A stretch of DNA of 64,000 bases, from contig CM065806.1 in assembly GCA_033398695.1 (NCBI GenBank), forward strand, positions 41,007,001 through 41,071,000, read 5' to 3'. Numbering within the stretch: the stretch's first letter is position 1; each line of letters starts with the position of its first letter. The notes beneath the pieces are model-generated. The model searched no databases. It was not told the origin of the DNA and saw only the letters and a list, made by a program, of their open reading frames with translations. Both the position numbers and the translations under genes were made by a program. Source of the DNA: Orobanche coerulescens (Eukaryota; Streptophyta; Magnoliopsida; Lamiales; Orobanchaceae). This document shows positions 1 to 13,449 of this stretch, piece by piece.

Positions 1-352
1 TGGATCCGTCCGGTCGTGCGAGAGCCTTTCCTCGCGAATTGGGGCTTTCTGACGATCGCTCGTTCAGTAGCCCGCTGAATTTCCGTTTTCCCATGCGGCG
101 GATGATCGAGGGAGTTATCGCGGGCGACGCGCCTGCTCTCTGTCGCTCCTCTAGGATGGCCATAGCCTCCTCGATCTGTTCTTCGGTTTGGAACTGATCG
201 AGTGAGAGGTTGGGGCCATCTCTCGGGTGCGGGATCGAGAGTTTCGCGTTGCCGTGGCTTCCCCCGGTTGCCGGCTGGGGTTCGGATTGAGCCGGGATAT
301 GGTGTCCGGCGGTTCGGAGAGCGGCTTTCTTCGATGTACCGGCGGATGTCAT
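1..352 (-). CDS. gag-like polyprotein N-terminus, partial (RT-L)
   Basis: A minus-strand frame opens with ATG at 350-352 and stays open for 117 codons to the window edge. It begins MTSAGTSKKAAL, has a proline-rich stretch (about residues 17-45), then a short charged helix-like segment with EEQIEEAMAILEERQ, and an arginine-rich part with IIRRMGKRKFSGLL. It starts about 110 bases inside the LTR and primer site, where gag should start. No capsid or zinc-knuckle motif is reached, so the assignment rests on position and general composition. It could be another leader ORF. No stop or frameshift is visible in this part. Confidence 0.5.
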   Translation of the reverse strand, partial: MTSAGTSKKAALRTAGHHIPAQSEPQPATGGSHGNAKLSIPHPRDGPNLSLDQFQTEEQIEEAMAILEERQRAGASPAITPSIIRRMGKRKFSGLLNERSSESPNSRGKALARPDGS

Positions 353-459
353 GATTCTGAAGGTTTTCTTTGAAGTGCAGTGAGTGTCACTTCAAGTATA
401 TGCCCCGAGAACAGTGAGTGTTCTTCGGGACGGTAGGAATAAAAATGTGAGGGTTAGAT

Positions 460-479
460 GCCCTTCCTCTAGCGCCAAT
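460..479 (-). other. Probable primer-binding site of RT-L
   Basis: Immediately inside the LTR the minus strand reads ATTGGCGCTAGAGGAAGGG. TTGGCGC-type primer sites are common in plant Ty3/gypsy elements. It is not the initiator-Met primer used by the other elements here, and the tRNA is not identified. Confidence 0.45.
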
Positions 480-1097
480 TGTTGCTACCCAAAATATTAT
501 CCGGAGATAGATATTGCTGGAATGGATGGGATAGCAAACAAATGCAAGAGCACTTCCGTGAGAAAGATAAATAACACAAGATTTGCCGGGGTTGTTAGTC
601 CCGGGCTTGAATGCTCTCGCGAGATATTATTAATACTAATATTCGGGGATACAAGTACTAATGTAAGAATACAATTACAATGAGTGTAAAGATTCTTGTT
701 ATCTTAGCTGGTGAGCGTGTAGATTGCCGGAAGAACCAGATTTGATGCTCTGTGAGTTCTTGTAACAAAGAAGATGAACAGTCGCGGCGGTGAGAGATCG
801 ACAGTCTCTCACCGCGAGTATTTAGCTGGATGCTTGGGCTCCGGGGCTTATGAATCTCTTGGAATCTGTCTAGTGGAGACTTGCTGCTTCGGCCGATCGT
901 GTTCTGGACGAGAGAATCGGAGAGAGAAGTCCTGAGATGGATTCCTGTGAGAAAGCCGGGAGCTTGATGATGTATGTTCTACTGTATTTCCGTGAATGTA
1001 TCGGAATGTGAGAGAAAGAATTCTGAACGTAAGTCAAAATGAATTCGGAACCGTAGGTTACGTGAATTGTGAACCTTTTTCCAGTAGGAGGAGGTTC

Positions 1098-1109
1098 TCT
1101 ATTTATAGG
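1098..1109 (-). promoter_or_regulatory. TATA box in the RT-L LTR
   Basis: The minus strand reads CCTATAAATAGA, a strong plant TATA match. It lies about 560 bases into the LTR, just downstream of the GCGATCG-rich part, as expected for an LTR promoter. Confidence 0.6.
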
Positions 1110-1120
1110 ACTTGGATACG

Positions 1121-1640
1121 CCGGGCGATCGCCTTTTCTGCATTATAATAATCGGGCGATCGTCTTTTAGCACATGGGCCTGTCCCCTCAAAGTCTGCAG
1201 GAGTTGCTGGCAGTCAACCATGCGGTCCAATGTGACGCCTACACGCGTCTGATTCTTTATCACGGGTGGCCCCACTGACAACTTTCGGCGCACATGCCGG
1301 TAGGTGGGGTAGGTGACAGGCTGTGGTCAAAGGTCTTGTCTGTTAGCAAAAGATCTTGTCTGTTAGCGAAGATCTTGTCAGCGCTTTTGGTGGATCTGCA
1401 CGTGGGTGCTGTTCTGAGATCCAATCCTCGATGACTTTGACGGGCGATCATCTCTGCTCGGGGCGTAGGTCGACTGTCCTTGGCCGGACATTAAAGTCGA
1501 TCGCCAGATGCCAAAAGGCGATCGCCTTGGGAGTCGATCGCTAGGTACCTGATGGTGGTCTGATATCTTCGATTAGGCAAGCTAGCCATAGTTTGACTGA
1601 TGTTGACTTGGTCGCTCGGCCTTATAGTCGATCGCCTGTC
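1121..1640 (-). repeat. GCGATCGC-word cluster in RT-L U3
   Basis: GGGCGATCG, GTCGATCGC and GGCGATCGCC words recur near 1123, 1152, 1442, 1496, 1518, 1533 and 1627, upstream of the TATA box in the element's own orientation. The core GCGATCGC is an 8-bp palindrome. Confidence 0.6.
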
Positions 1641-1670
1641 GGGATGAATAAATCGTGACACAACAGATAG

Positions 1671-1968
1671 TAATGATGATGATGATTCTGATCATATGTT
1701 ATAGTCTTTACGATCATGTCAATATTGTGATTTTCAAGCTAATGAATATTCTGTTTTAGATTGTTATGTGAAGTGCACTTGAAAATTTGATTTAGATTGT
1801 GGACAGTTTGGTTTATTCTTCCTCTTCTTTCGATCTTTATTTATACGATGTTGCCTTGATGATTTTATGTAGATTTTTATTTGATGTATTGTCGCAATGT
1901 GTGCTGTGTACATATTGATTTTTGCTTAACTTGTACTCTACTCATTTGCTTTGTATGTAACTTGTACT
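1671..1968. other. AT-rich stretch without a gene; 23-bp direct repeat
   Basis: Low-complexity flank. A 23-bp sequence beginning TAACTTGTACTCTACTC occurs at 1927-1949 and 1958-1980, period 31. The second copy overlaps the end of the FAR1 relic. Confidence 0.6.
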
Positions 1969-2250
1969 CTACTCATTTGCCATACATCCTGTCCTTGTAA
2001 TACTTGATGTTCTAATCTGAGTTTCACTAGTTTCTTCACTCAAAGTATCTTTATAAACACCTTTTGCCAATCCCTCCGAGTTGCAAACCAAATATTTTCT
2101 TTCTACAATACCACTTTTTAGAGTATTTTGTGTTGATAGCCTAACACCAAACCCTGCTTTCTCAGCATAGTTTTCATACATTCTTATACATTCCTCAACA
2201 TGTGTAAACTCTTTTCCAATTTTCGGTATCTCAGATTCATCAACAATTGG
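1969..2250 (-). pseudogene. FAR1 DNA-binding-domain fragment (FHY3/FAR1 or MULE-derived)
   Basis: The minus-strand frame from 2250 is open to a stop at 1969-1971. It contains the start of a FAR1 domain: PKIGKEF, then YENYAEKAGFGVRLSTQ, RKYLVCNSEG and RTGCMA near the end. This matches the family pattern of an aromatic/Tyr-Ala-rich start, a Val-Cys-x-x-Glu-Gly centre and an R-T-G-C-K-A type zinc-ligand motif. In plants this domain marks FAR1/FHY3 regulators and their Mutator-like transposase relatives. Only about 90 residues remain; the transposase core and SWIM finger are absent. The stop after the last conserved motif and a nearby AG (upstream in the minus direction) suggest either one exon or a truncated copy. 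Function is unlikely. Confidence 0.75.
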
Positions 2251-3324
2251 CTTGTAAAGAAAATGTTACAAAATCTTAATTTCATTAAAAATTATTCTGC
2301 TAAAACTATAATTACACTTATTTACGCTTATAACCTCAAATATCCAATACATTCTGGATGAGGAGAGGTGGTGGATTGGGGAAGGTTTGGTTAATAAGTA
2401 TGACTAATGAGGCTTAGTTAGGTTATATGTATGGATTAATAAAATTACCTTTCTAAATTTAAATTCAATCAAGGAAAAAGCTCAAAAAATGAAAAAAACG
2501 AAAGCTTAGGTGTCAAAAATCACCCCCAAGTGCCTATTTGATATGTTCAGAACTTTAGGTGGCTATTTGAAGTGATTATGAGAGTTCAGAGGTATATGAA
2601 ATTTAGCCTTCCCTTGTGAATGAAATTTTTTGGTTGGTTTATTGAATTCTCGACAGAGGTATGATACCTTGGAGTAATTCTCGATTAATGTGGATCCTTT
2701 TTTTTAGTCACCATGATCTATAATATCTGTGATTCCAACCTGTGTTTGTTTGCGGAGTGGATGTTTGATTTGATTTGCCGGATCTCTGTTCGTGATGTCG
2801 GATCTAATTGCTCTTCATTTAATAGTCACTCGGATCTAATTGCTCTTCATTTCAGAAAATTTGGATCTGGATCTTGTTCTACATTTTCAGCCAAGTGTAA
2901 TTTGTACCCTGTCGAAGTAACAATGATTATTTGAACTAATGCGTATATTGATTCTTGTGTGATGTATAAATAAGTATCTAATATTGAGGAAATTGCAATT
3001 TGATATAATGTCCTCAACAAGAACTGTGTGTGAAGAATACATCATATCTATGTTGATTGTGTTCTCAGTAAGTTCCGCCCGATAATTCCTTCACGTTATT
3101 TGATATAAATTCCAAATAAGTATCTAATATTGATTGTGTTCTCAGTAATTTATTTGAATTTCATGTAGTGATATGGGAATCATGTGTACCGTGTATTGTG
3201 ATCCACAATATAACAATTTTAAAATCTGTACTGCTTACCGGATTTGCATCATATCTATGTTGAGGAAAATTTTCAATTATGTGTTTATTTGATTTTATTT
3301 TATTTTCTACACAAGCAATTTTAG
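2251..3324. other. AT-rich intergenic sequence, no gene seen
   Basis: No coding pattern is recognised. Small duplications occur: a 23-bp word starting TCGGATCTAATTGCTC at 2798-2820 and 2830-2852, and ATAAGTATCTAATATTGA near 2968 and again near 3116. The phrase GATGAGGAGAGGTGGTGG near 2356 resembles the CACTA ORF start near 3335, so part of this stretch may be old CACTA sequence. Confidence 0.45.
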
Positions 3325-4781
3325 ATGTTCTTGATGAGGAGAGGTGGTGGCGGGCACCGCAGTAGCACGGGCTCCTCACGAGCAGCTCCCGGACACTCTT
3401 CACCAGCTACGGACTCCCCACGAGAAGGTCCTGTTAGGTCTTCGTCTGCTCTACCCGAGACTCCGCCGATTGTTCTACTCCGAGACAGGGCAGACGAGGA
3501 GACTAGTGCATACATTTCTGAAGATGAGGATCGGGAGGTGATACCTTCTGAGGCAGCCTCAAGTGTTGTTTCCTGTAGAAAGATTGCTCTTGAAAGAGAT
3601 ACTAAAACCGGGTTAGTTATTTACTGTTTAATTGGTATAAAAATATTTCCGAATAATTACAAAAAGAAAAGTAATCTTACAAATTTGCAAATACCACCTT
3701 CACAGTTGCTTCTATTTCAAAAATTGCTTCCCCAACTTGTGTCAGACTTTCATACGTTCCCTTTAACTTATATTTAAAGAAGAAAACAAGTACTAAAAAA
3801 TAGAAAACAAATGTTGATTGAATGCTATAACTAAGTATTGTGATGATCTAAATGATTAATTTGGTTTTGGTTACAGAGAGATAGTGATTCATCCCCATAT
3901 TTCCAGGGTGTGCACGAGGAGTTTTAAAAGAGTTCCCAATCCGACAGGCTTCAACTGGAAAGATACTCCTAATAGCCTAAAGGCCCAGTACTATATCATC
4001 TTTAAGGTAATTTGTAATCATTATGTAAACTAATTATATTCAATTGGAAAGTTAGTTTTATTAACTTGATATGCAATATTTCATAAAAATTTTTCACGTG
4101 GCTTGTTGAGTGGGAACAAGAAGTCTATGATTTTTGGGAGTCTCATGCACGGGTTAGGTTCAGCAATTTCCTAAGTGATGCAAAAAAGAAAAGGGATCAA
4201 GGGAGGCCGAAACACATCCCTACTGATTGGTGGGAAGGTTTGTGTGCTTACTGGGATACTCCCGAGGTGAGAGATGTATCTACGAGGGCGAGAGGCAACC
4301 GAATGGCTGAAGTGGATGGCCCTGGTACCGGGATAAGCAAGCACAGTGGAGGCTCTAAGTCTGTTAGCGTACTTGCTCGAGAGTTGGTTAGTAATTATCT
4401 AATTATTTTTGCTTGTATATGTAAGTGTGCATCATAATAATTTCGAAGTTTTTTAATAAATAGGCAATGAAGAACAATCTTCCATTAGAGCAGTGTGTTT
4501 ATGCCTCTTTTCGGGCTATCCACATGAAAAAAGATGGAACTTTTACGACACAGAAGGATGCGGATATTGATGTAAGTATATATGCATTCGATTCATCTAC
4601 GGTATTTTGGAATACATTCGATTCACACTTGTTGTTTTGATTGTCATGGAAACAGTGTGTCTATTTCTCCAATAATCAACTTTAGTATTGTAGAAAAATG
4701 TCTCACCTTCGGTACTCTCATCACTGCAGAAAGTGAACACTGAACATGTATGTTATAACTGATATTAAAAAGGAAAATTAC

Positions 4782-4904
4782 CTGGTTTTTGTGCAGATTC
4801 TCATCAAAAATTTCTTGAATAGACCATGAAAATACCAAATCTATGAACTGATCTTTCGGCCATGATCTCCTACTGGTGCCTGAATGACTTTCCTCCATTT
4901 TCAC
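4782..4904 (-). pseudogene. Captured exon resembling a plant SEN1/UvrD-like helicase
   Basis: Inside intron 4 of the CACTA gene the minus strand encodes MKMEESHSG, then DQFIDLVFSWSIQEIF and DENLHKNQ, ending at a consensus donor (CAG/GTAATT) at 4780-4782. A matching acceptor TTTCTGCAG follows on the minus strand near 4720. The block resembles, from memory of the family, the N-terminus of large plant P-loop helicases (TRANK1/SEN1-like), which start with an FSWS...DIFNENL...KNQV segment. Opposite orientation to the transposon gene and a retained splice donor suggest capture of a genomic fragment. Only 41 codons are seen; the helicase motifs are absent. The family name is tentative. Confidence 0.5.
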
Positions 4905-4925
4905 TTTTCAGAAATCAACTCTCGT

Positions 4926-4946
4926 AAAAAAAAAAAGGGGGGGGGG
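4926..4946 (+). repeat. A11-G10 homopolymer junction
   Basis: Eleven A followed directly by ten G, between the captured exon and an unassigned 300-bp stretch (4957-5247). The latter is open in two frames but matches nothing I recognise. Confidence 0.8.
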
Positions 4947-6082
4947 ACCCAGATGAATGAGCATGAAACTGTTGCATGCATGTAAAAAAAAACAAGTCTT
5001 TTCCCGTGTGTGTTGTAAGCAATGCAGATTATATAGTGATGGAGAAGTGGGTTTCCTTTGTGATCAAGGAAAAGTGTATTATCAACTTAAGAATCGTCTG
5101 TACCGTAGTATCTTTAAGAAACCTCACTCAAACAGTAAAGGATTCAAGGAATATCAACATAAAGCAAATGCAACATCAGGAAAGAAATGGTGCAGTTGTG
5201 TTTGGTTGAATCTTCATGTTCTGTTCATTTATGTATTTGGAGATTAGTGTTGTGAAGAATAGGTTTTCTCTTAGAAAAAATAGTAACAACTAGAACAGAT
5301 TATGAGATGTGATGCTGACAGTTCATATATGATTATTCTAGGTTATTTTCCGACTTTGCTGCTCAAATATAATTAGAATTCATATATGATTATTCCGTTT
5401 TTTTTCTTGTTGCTGCTTAAATGTAATTATAATATTTATTTCTGTAAAGTTGTATTCATTTGGAATGTTTTTCTCATTGAGCATGTTTTTCTTCTCAGGC
5501 TAGGGTTAAGGAGCTTGCTGCAGAGCAAGGAGAGGGAGCAGATTTGAATATGATCTATAAGACTGGAGAAGGAGGCCGCCAAAGAATATGTCAAGAAAAA
5601 CAGGATGTATGGCACTGACAGTGTAGCTCCCAGCATCATAAGCACAGGCTCTAGCGGCAGTGGATCAACGACCTCACAGTTTCACGCATATGAAGAGATA
5701 CACACTCGATTCACATCCTTAGAGGAGCAGCTGATAGAGGAGCGCAGACTGAGAGAAGAGCAGGCAAAGGTGATTGAAGAAGAGCGCGTGAAGAGACAGC
5801 GCCTTGAGGAACAGTTGCAAGCTATTCAAGAAATGCTGACACAACAAAATCTTCCACCTCCGAGTCGCCCTTCTACTTCACCTTGATTTAGACTACTTAT
5901 TTCTTTTTTTACTGTACGATGAAATGATGACGACTCTTGATTGTGTACGACGATATAACTATGACGATTGTGTAACATTGAGACGTTTTTGATATTTATG
6001 ACTAGTTTGTTTGATTATTCAGAAATTGAAAGCAGGTAATGAAAATAATTAAAAATTCAGAATAATTGTCAAAAATAAAAAA

Positions 6083-6586
6083 ATACCGACGGCATTACCG
6101 ACGGCAAAACTGCTGTTGAAAAATTACCGACGCCCTCTTACCGTCGATAAAACGCGTCGGTATTTACAGTTTTACCAACGGCAGCGAGGCCGTCGGCATT
6201 AGTAAATTAGCGACGGCTACATTCCGTCGGCAAAGGCGTCGTCATTGTTCAGTTTAGCAACGACAGGCCCGTCGTCATTATTGCAAAACTAACGACGGCA
6301 ACACGGCGTCGTAAAATCCGTCGGCCGTGGCGTCGGTAGTGGCGTCGGTATCCGTCGGCAAAACCGTCCCAGTTTCATGTCACCCGGGGATTGCCCGACG
6401 CCAACGGAGCCGGGAAGCCGTCGGCAATTTAACAACGCCAAGAAATGGCGTCGGTAATTTTTTACCGTCGAGCAGTTTTCCAACGCCCTTTTGGCGTCGG
6501 TAATGGCGTCGGTATTCAGTTTACCGACACCCCCTGCTTATTTTGCCGACGGATTTTGGCGTCGGTAAATACTGTTTTTTTTAGTG
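6083..6586 (+). repeat. CACTA subterminal repeat block
   Basis: Dense direct and inverted copies of a 9-12-bp word built on ACCGACGGC / GGCGTCGGTA, about every 20-30 bases on both strands, ending at the CACTA terminus. In CACTA elements such arrays are the binding sites for the element's TNP proteins. Confidence 0.85.
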
Positions 6587-6789
6587 AATAATAGTCTTAA
6601 CAATCCCTAATCTAACATACCGATTTATCGAGCATTCCGAACCTCGCATATTCGGCCTCTTCCAAACATCCTGACGATTCAAATTTATCTTAATTTTAGC
6701 TTCTTGAGGGTGTATTCGGGAAATATGTAACCAGGAAAAAGTAATTAGACAATTCGAGTAACAGTAAAATTTATTCGGTTTATTTCCAC

Positions 6790-6945
6790 CGAGTTATTCT
6801 AATTCAACTTGAGACATCCTAATTCAATTTCAATCATCTAATGCAATTTGAGACATCCTAATACAATCCGAGTCATCCTAATTCGAGTAGTTTTATGTCA
6901 ATTTGAATCATCCTAAATCAATTTGCGTCATTCTAATTGTGGAAG
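6790..6945. repeat. Degenerate ~22-bp tandem repeat
   Basis: About six loose copies of a unit like GACATCCTAATTCAATTT. Copies vary at many positions, so the array is old or was never exact. Confidence 0.55.
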
Positions 6946-6961
6946 AACTGATTAGTCTTTA

Positions 6962-7190
6962 TTTGAGAAATCCTAATTGGTCAATTAGTCTAATTCGAGT
7001 AACTTATAAACTATATTCGAGTAATACAAATAGAAAACGAAATAAATTAACTAAACGAAATAAACTTCTAAATTAATTTGAGAAATCCTAATTGGTCAAT
7101 TAGTCCAATTCGAGTAACTTATAAACTATATTCGAGTAATACAAATAGAAAAATGAAATAAATTAACTAACGAAATAAACTAACTAAATT
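6962..7190. repeat. 115-bp tandem duplication
   Basis: TTTGAGAAATCCTAATTGG begins at 6962 and again at 7077. The two units stay nearly identical to about 7190, including TATAAACTATATTCGAG. Only a few substitutions and small indels separate them. Confidence 0.85.
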
Positions 7191-7204
7191 CGACATGAGA
7201 TCAA

Positions 7205-8040
7205 TATTTATAACATTCCCAAATTTGAATTCAACCTCGAGTAAAACGAGTAAAGGGGGTGGGTAGAACGAGCCTAAATTTCGAGTACAGCGAGTCTAAT
7301 TTCGAGTAAAACCAATCCATTTTCGAGTAAATCCACTCCAAATTCGAGTAAAACACGTCTAAATTCGGGTAACACGATACACGAGTGAAAACGTACCTGG
7401 TTTTCGGCAGATCCAGCGGCAGCGGCGACGGACTCGGCATCGGCGTGACCGGCGGTGTCAGCTTCTCCATTCGGGGAACGCCTCAAATTCGGGGAAGTCA
7501 AATTCGCCATCGAGAAAGAGGAAATAACTCGATTCGTGAAACTCATTTTTTGTTCTGTCGTGAAACTCGCCTGTTCTTGGATGAAGAAGGGAAGAAGACG
7601 ACTCGATGGTTTTTAAAGAGTTACTCGCCTATTCGAGTAACTCGATTATTCGAGTAATGTAATTCGTGTGACACGAATCCCATTCGTGTAACCTATTTCG
7701 TGTCACACGAAATAAAACTACTGTTAATCGAGTAGTAATTTGCGTTTTACACGAATTGAAATCGTGTAACCCGAACTCAGACAAATTCGGTTAACCCGAA
7801 TAGGACTCGTGTAACCCGAACTTTATTCGTGTAACCCGAACTCTCTCGTGTAACCCGAATTAACACGAATTCGGTCGATCCGTATTGTGTAAGTCGAATC
7901 CAGGTTACATGAATTGCTATTACGTGTTACCCGATTGTCAACCTTCCTCAATATTGTATTTTTTTTTTGAAGTTGACTCGAAATTATGTTACTCGAAATT
8001 ACAATATATGACTCGAATTTATTCGAGTAAAGGTCAATTC
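7205..8040. repeat. Field of ATTCGAGTAA and CGTGTAACCCGAA motifs
   Basis: CGAGTAA words recur from 7237 to 7385, around 7620-7660 and near 8020. A second word, CGTGTAACCCGAA, recurs from about 7763 to 7860. Two perfect odd palindromes sit around 7665 and 7710 (TTCGTGTGACACGAA and TTTCGTGTCACACGAAA). Long frames on either strand here simply translate the repeats. Confidence 0.7.
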
Positions 8041-8200
8041 CAACAATTTGGGTATCAAAAGAGTTGTTGCTGAACTTGAGACAAAAAACAATAATACTAT
8101 ATACAAAAGGACAAAACGAGCTATTTGCGCGTATTGTTATCCTAATCGCAATAATCACGTGAAGAATATCAACTCAATATTACTAAGTAGTTGACTATGT

Positions 8201-8260
8201 CATCTTGTTTGATATTTTAAGCCTGAACATCATCTTGTTTGATATTTTAAGCCTGAACAT
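8201..8260. repeat. Perfect 30-bp tandem duplication upstream of the receptor kinase
   Basis: The 30-mer beginning CATCTTGTTTGATATT is present at 8201-8230 and 8231-8260 without a mismatch, ending about 130 bases before the kinase start codon. A W-box-like TTGACT lies at 8191-8196. Confidence 0.9.
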
Positions 8261-8393
8261 GTGAGATCAACTCACGAGATCTCAGAATATCATGCCAACT
8301 GCCAATAATGAAACATTACATATAATTCCAGTGACAAAAACTGAGGTGGAAGCTTCAGCTTCTCTCCTAAATCCCCAATTCATAAACAAAATC

Positions 8394-12137
<3,744 letters not shown>

Positions 12138-12470
12138 AGTCAAATCAGACTATTTAGCTTAGTGCTCTGTTTGTGTTTTTTTTTTTTAACGACGGGAACC
12201 CACAGTCTCTGTCCAGTTAGTTGTAACTTGTATAGTTTAATTTTCCTTAGGCCACTCCCTCTCGGTATATTACTCATTCTTCTACCAAAAACATTGCGCA
12301 ATTTAATTTACAAATTTTGATCATAAATTACAATAAATATAAAAAAATATAGTCATATAAGTATTTTTTTAATTTGTCTTAATGTTTATATTCTAAATAT
12401 TATTTTTTATAATTTTTATTCATATATAATTAAATTATTAATGATTAAATGTGTATTTTTTATTTTATGA
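12138..12470. other. 3' flank of the kinase gene, AT-rich, no gene
   Basis: Probable 3' UTR with a T9 tract near 12180, followed by AT-rich sequence. No coding pattern or repeat of note. Confidence 0.5.
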
Positions 12471-12800
12471 AAAAATAACGACAGGTTAGTGACAGAAATT
12501 TTCTATCACTAAATTTCCATTACTTTTTGTGTTGGAAATATACGGGAGATTTTGAGGCGGAGTCGGAATTTTCCATCACCGAATATTCCGTCATTCTTAT
12601 CGTCAATCCATCACTAATTTCAAAAAACTAAATAAAATAAATAATTTAGTGACGAAAAGCCATCACTAAATAATCCATCACTATTTGAAAAAGAAATAAA
12701 ACAATAAAGTGAAAAATTAATCTAGTGATGGAAATTTTCGGTCGCTAATTTCGACTATTGACGGAATTTTCCGTAGTCATTTCACATAATTCTTGTAGTG
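12471..12800. mobile_element. CACTA-type element relic (one end)
   Basis: The block ends at 12800 with TTCTTGTAGTG, which outward reads CACTACAAGAA, the classic plant CACTA terminus. Inside are many TTAGTGACGGAA / TTCCATCACTAA words in both orientations, as in CACTA subterminal regions. No opposite terminus was found near 12471, so this is a remnant. Its repeat word differs from that of the element at 3325-6586, so it is another family. Confidence 0.65.
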
Positions 12801-12925
12801 ATGGCTTAATACTTACCATAAACACAAATGTTAAAATGAATGAAATAAACTGGAAGAACTAAAAGCATGCCTCATTCAGATGAAGCCATTCACAATTACA
12901 ACAAATTTCAGAGAAATTTTTTTTC

Positions 12926-13440
12926 TTAATCAAGGCGGAGATGAGGAAAACCCCGGGAATCAGACAAAACGCAGGCTTGAGTCCTTTGAGGTGATGAGTG
13001 AAAAGAAATAAAGTAATTACAAGAAAGCAATGAGTGACCAAAATTAGCTAAACTATATGCAGCTCAGTTTGCCTCGCGAAGAACATGTAGGATTGTGACA
13101 TCCAAACGCTGAAGACCATCCACGATAGAGTTAAAAGCTTGCCTTAAAGCCCAAGGGCGCTTAGACACAGGAGCCTCAGGGAGAGAAATAATGAGTTGAG
13201 AATCGACAAAGGGAGTCACGGCATCTCGTAAACAACAATCAATAGCAAAGTGAAGAGCCAAAACCTCAGCTTCAAGGACCGAGGTAGCCAAAAGCGGGAG
13301 GGAGATCACGACCTTCATCGTCTCGTACGATACCACCACCAGCAAAGGATCCTTGAACACATGAAGCATCTGTATTAAGTTTGAGAGTACCAATAGTCGG
13401 CAAAGTACAGGAGACAAGCAGAATCTCTGAACCGACTGTG
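12926..13440 (-). pseudogene. LINE (non-LTR) RNase H domain, 3' part of a split coding region
   Basis: The minus strand carries an RNase H of the plant LINE/RVT_3 type: LKLNTDAS (first catalytic Asp), GGGIVRDDEGR, VLEAEVLALHFAI (catalytic Glu), VDSQLI (catalytic Asp) and HVLREAN...AAYSLANFGHS. A frameshift lies near 13300-13315, after VRDDEGR. A TGA follows REAN, and the usual last Asp of the A-A-D-x-L-A motif is Tyr. The preceding part of the same frame lies at 43375-43682. The two halves rejoin in frame through the CTGTG duplication (13436-13440 and 43375-43379), so the intervening 30 kb is a later insertion. Confidence 0.85.
13436..13440. other. Target-site duplication of Copia-A, left copy
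   Basis: CTGTG here pairs with CTGTG at 43375-43379 directly after the 3' LTR of Copia-A. Nine extra bases, AGAACCATG (13441-13449), separate this copy from the LTR start. Confidence 0.65.
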
Positions 13441-13449
13441 AGAACCATG

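Larger units (their letters stand above)
1..1665 (-). mobile_element. LTR retrotransposon (RT-L), 5' end only
   Basis: Seen: an LTR-like block at 480-1665, a primer-site-like sequence next to it and an open gag-like frame running off the left edge, all on the minus strand. The outer end reads TGTTGTGTCACG and the inner end reads GTAGCAACA, so the LTR has TG...CA ends with a 5-bp inverted repeat. GATAG at 1666-1670 would be the right-hand target-site copy; the partner lies outside the window. Inference: a probable Ty3/gypsy element, judged by gag style only, since no pol is visible. Confidence 0.75.
480..1665 (-). repeat. 5' LTR of RT-L (1186 bp)
   Basis: Bounded by TGTTG and CAACA inverted ends. 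On the minus strand it contains, in order, a U3 with repeated GCGATCG words, a TATA box and an AT-rich R/U5. The second LTR is outside the window, so the ends cannot be checked against a partner. Confidence 0.7.
3334..5886 (+). pseudogene. CACTA-encoded Transposase_24 (Ptta/En/Spm) protein, broken
   Basis: Five exon-like segments can be followed: 3334-3610 (Gly/Ser/Pro-rich, MRRGGGGHRSS), 3877-4006 (VPNPTGFNWKDTPNS), about 4099-4386 (WESHARVRF, GRPKHIPTDWW, LCAYWDTPEVR, KHSGGSKS), 4464-4571 (RAIHMKKDGTF) and 5499-5886 (a coiled coil rich in EERRLREEQ, ending PPPSRPSTSP). The order and motifs match the plant Transposase_24 family of CACTA elements, thought to act at element ends together with the main transposase. 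Breaks: the acceptor before segment 3 reads TTTTCAC with no AG, and a one-base shift near 5565-5570 separates the two halves of the last exon. Intron 4 (4572-5498) is long and carries foreign sequence. The large TNP2-type transposase is absent. Confidence 0.75.
3325..6586 (+). mobile_element. CACTA (En/Spm) transposon, left end not found
   Basis: The right end is clear. The subterminal block at 6083-6586 stops at TTTTTTTTAGTG, which in the outward direction reads CACTAAAAAAAACAG, a CACTA-type terminus. AAT at 6587-6589 would be one half of the usual 3-bp duplication. The interior encodes a Transposase_24-type protein. No matching CACTA end with subterminal repeats was found upstream, so the element is probably truncated on the left. 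The left coordinate given is simply the start of the coding region. Confidence 0.75.

Noticed and set aside
5436..5645. 69-codon minus-strand hydrophobic frame
   Set aside because: Antisense to the last CACTA exon and its intron, with no independent support.
7823..8158. 111-codon minus-strand frame
   Set aside because: It lies in the CGAGTAA/CGTGTAACCCGAA repeat field; the protein merely spells out the repeats and has no domain.
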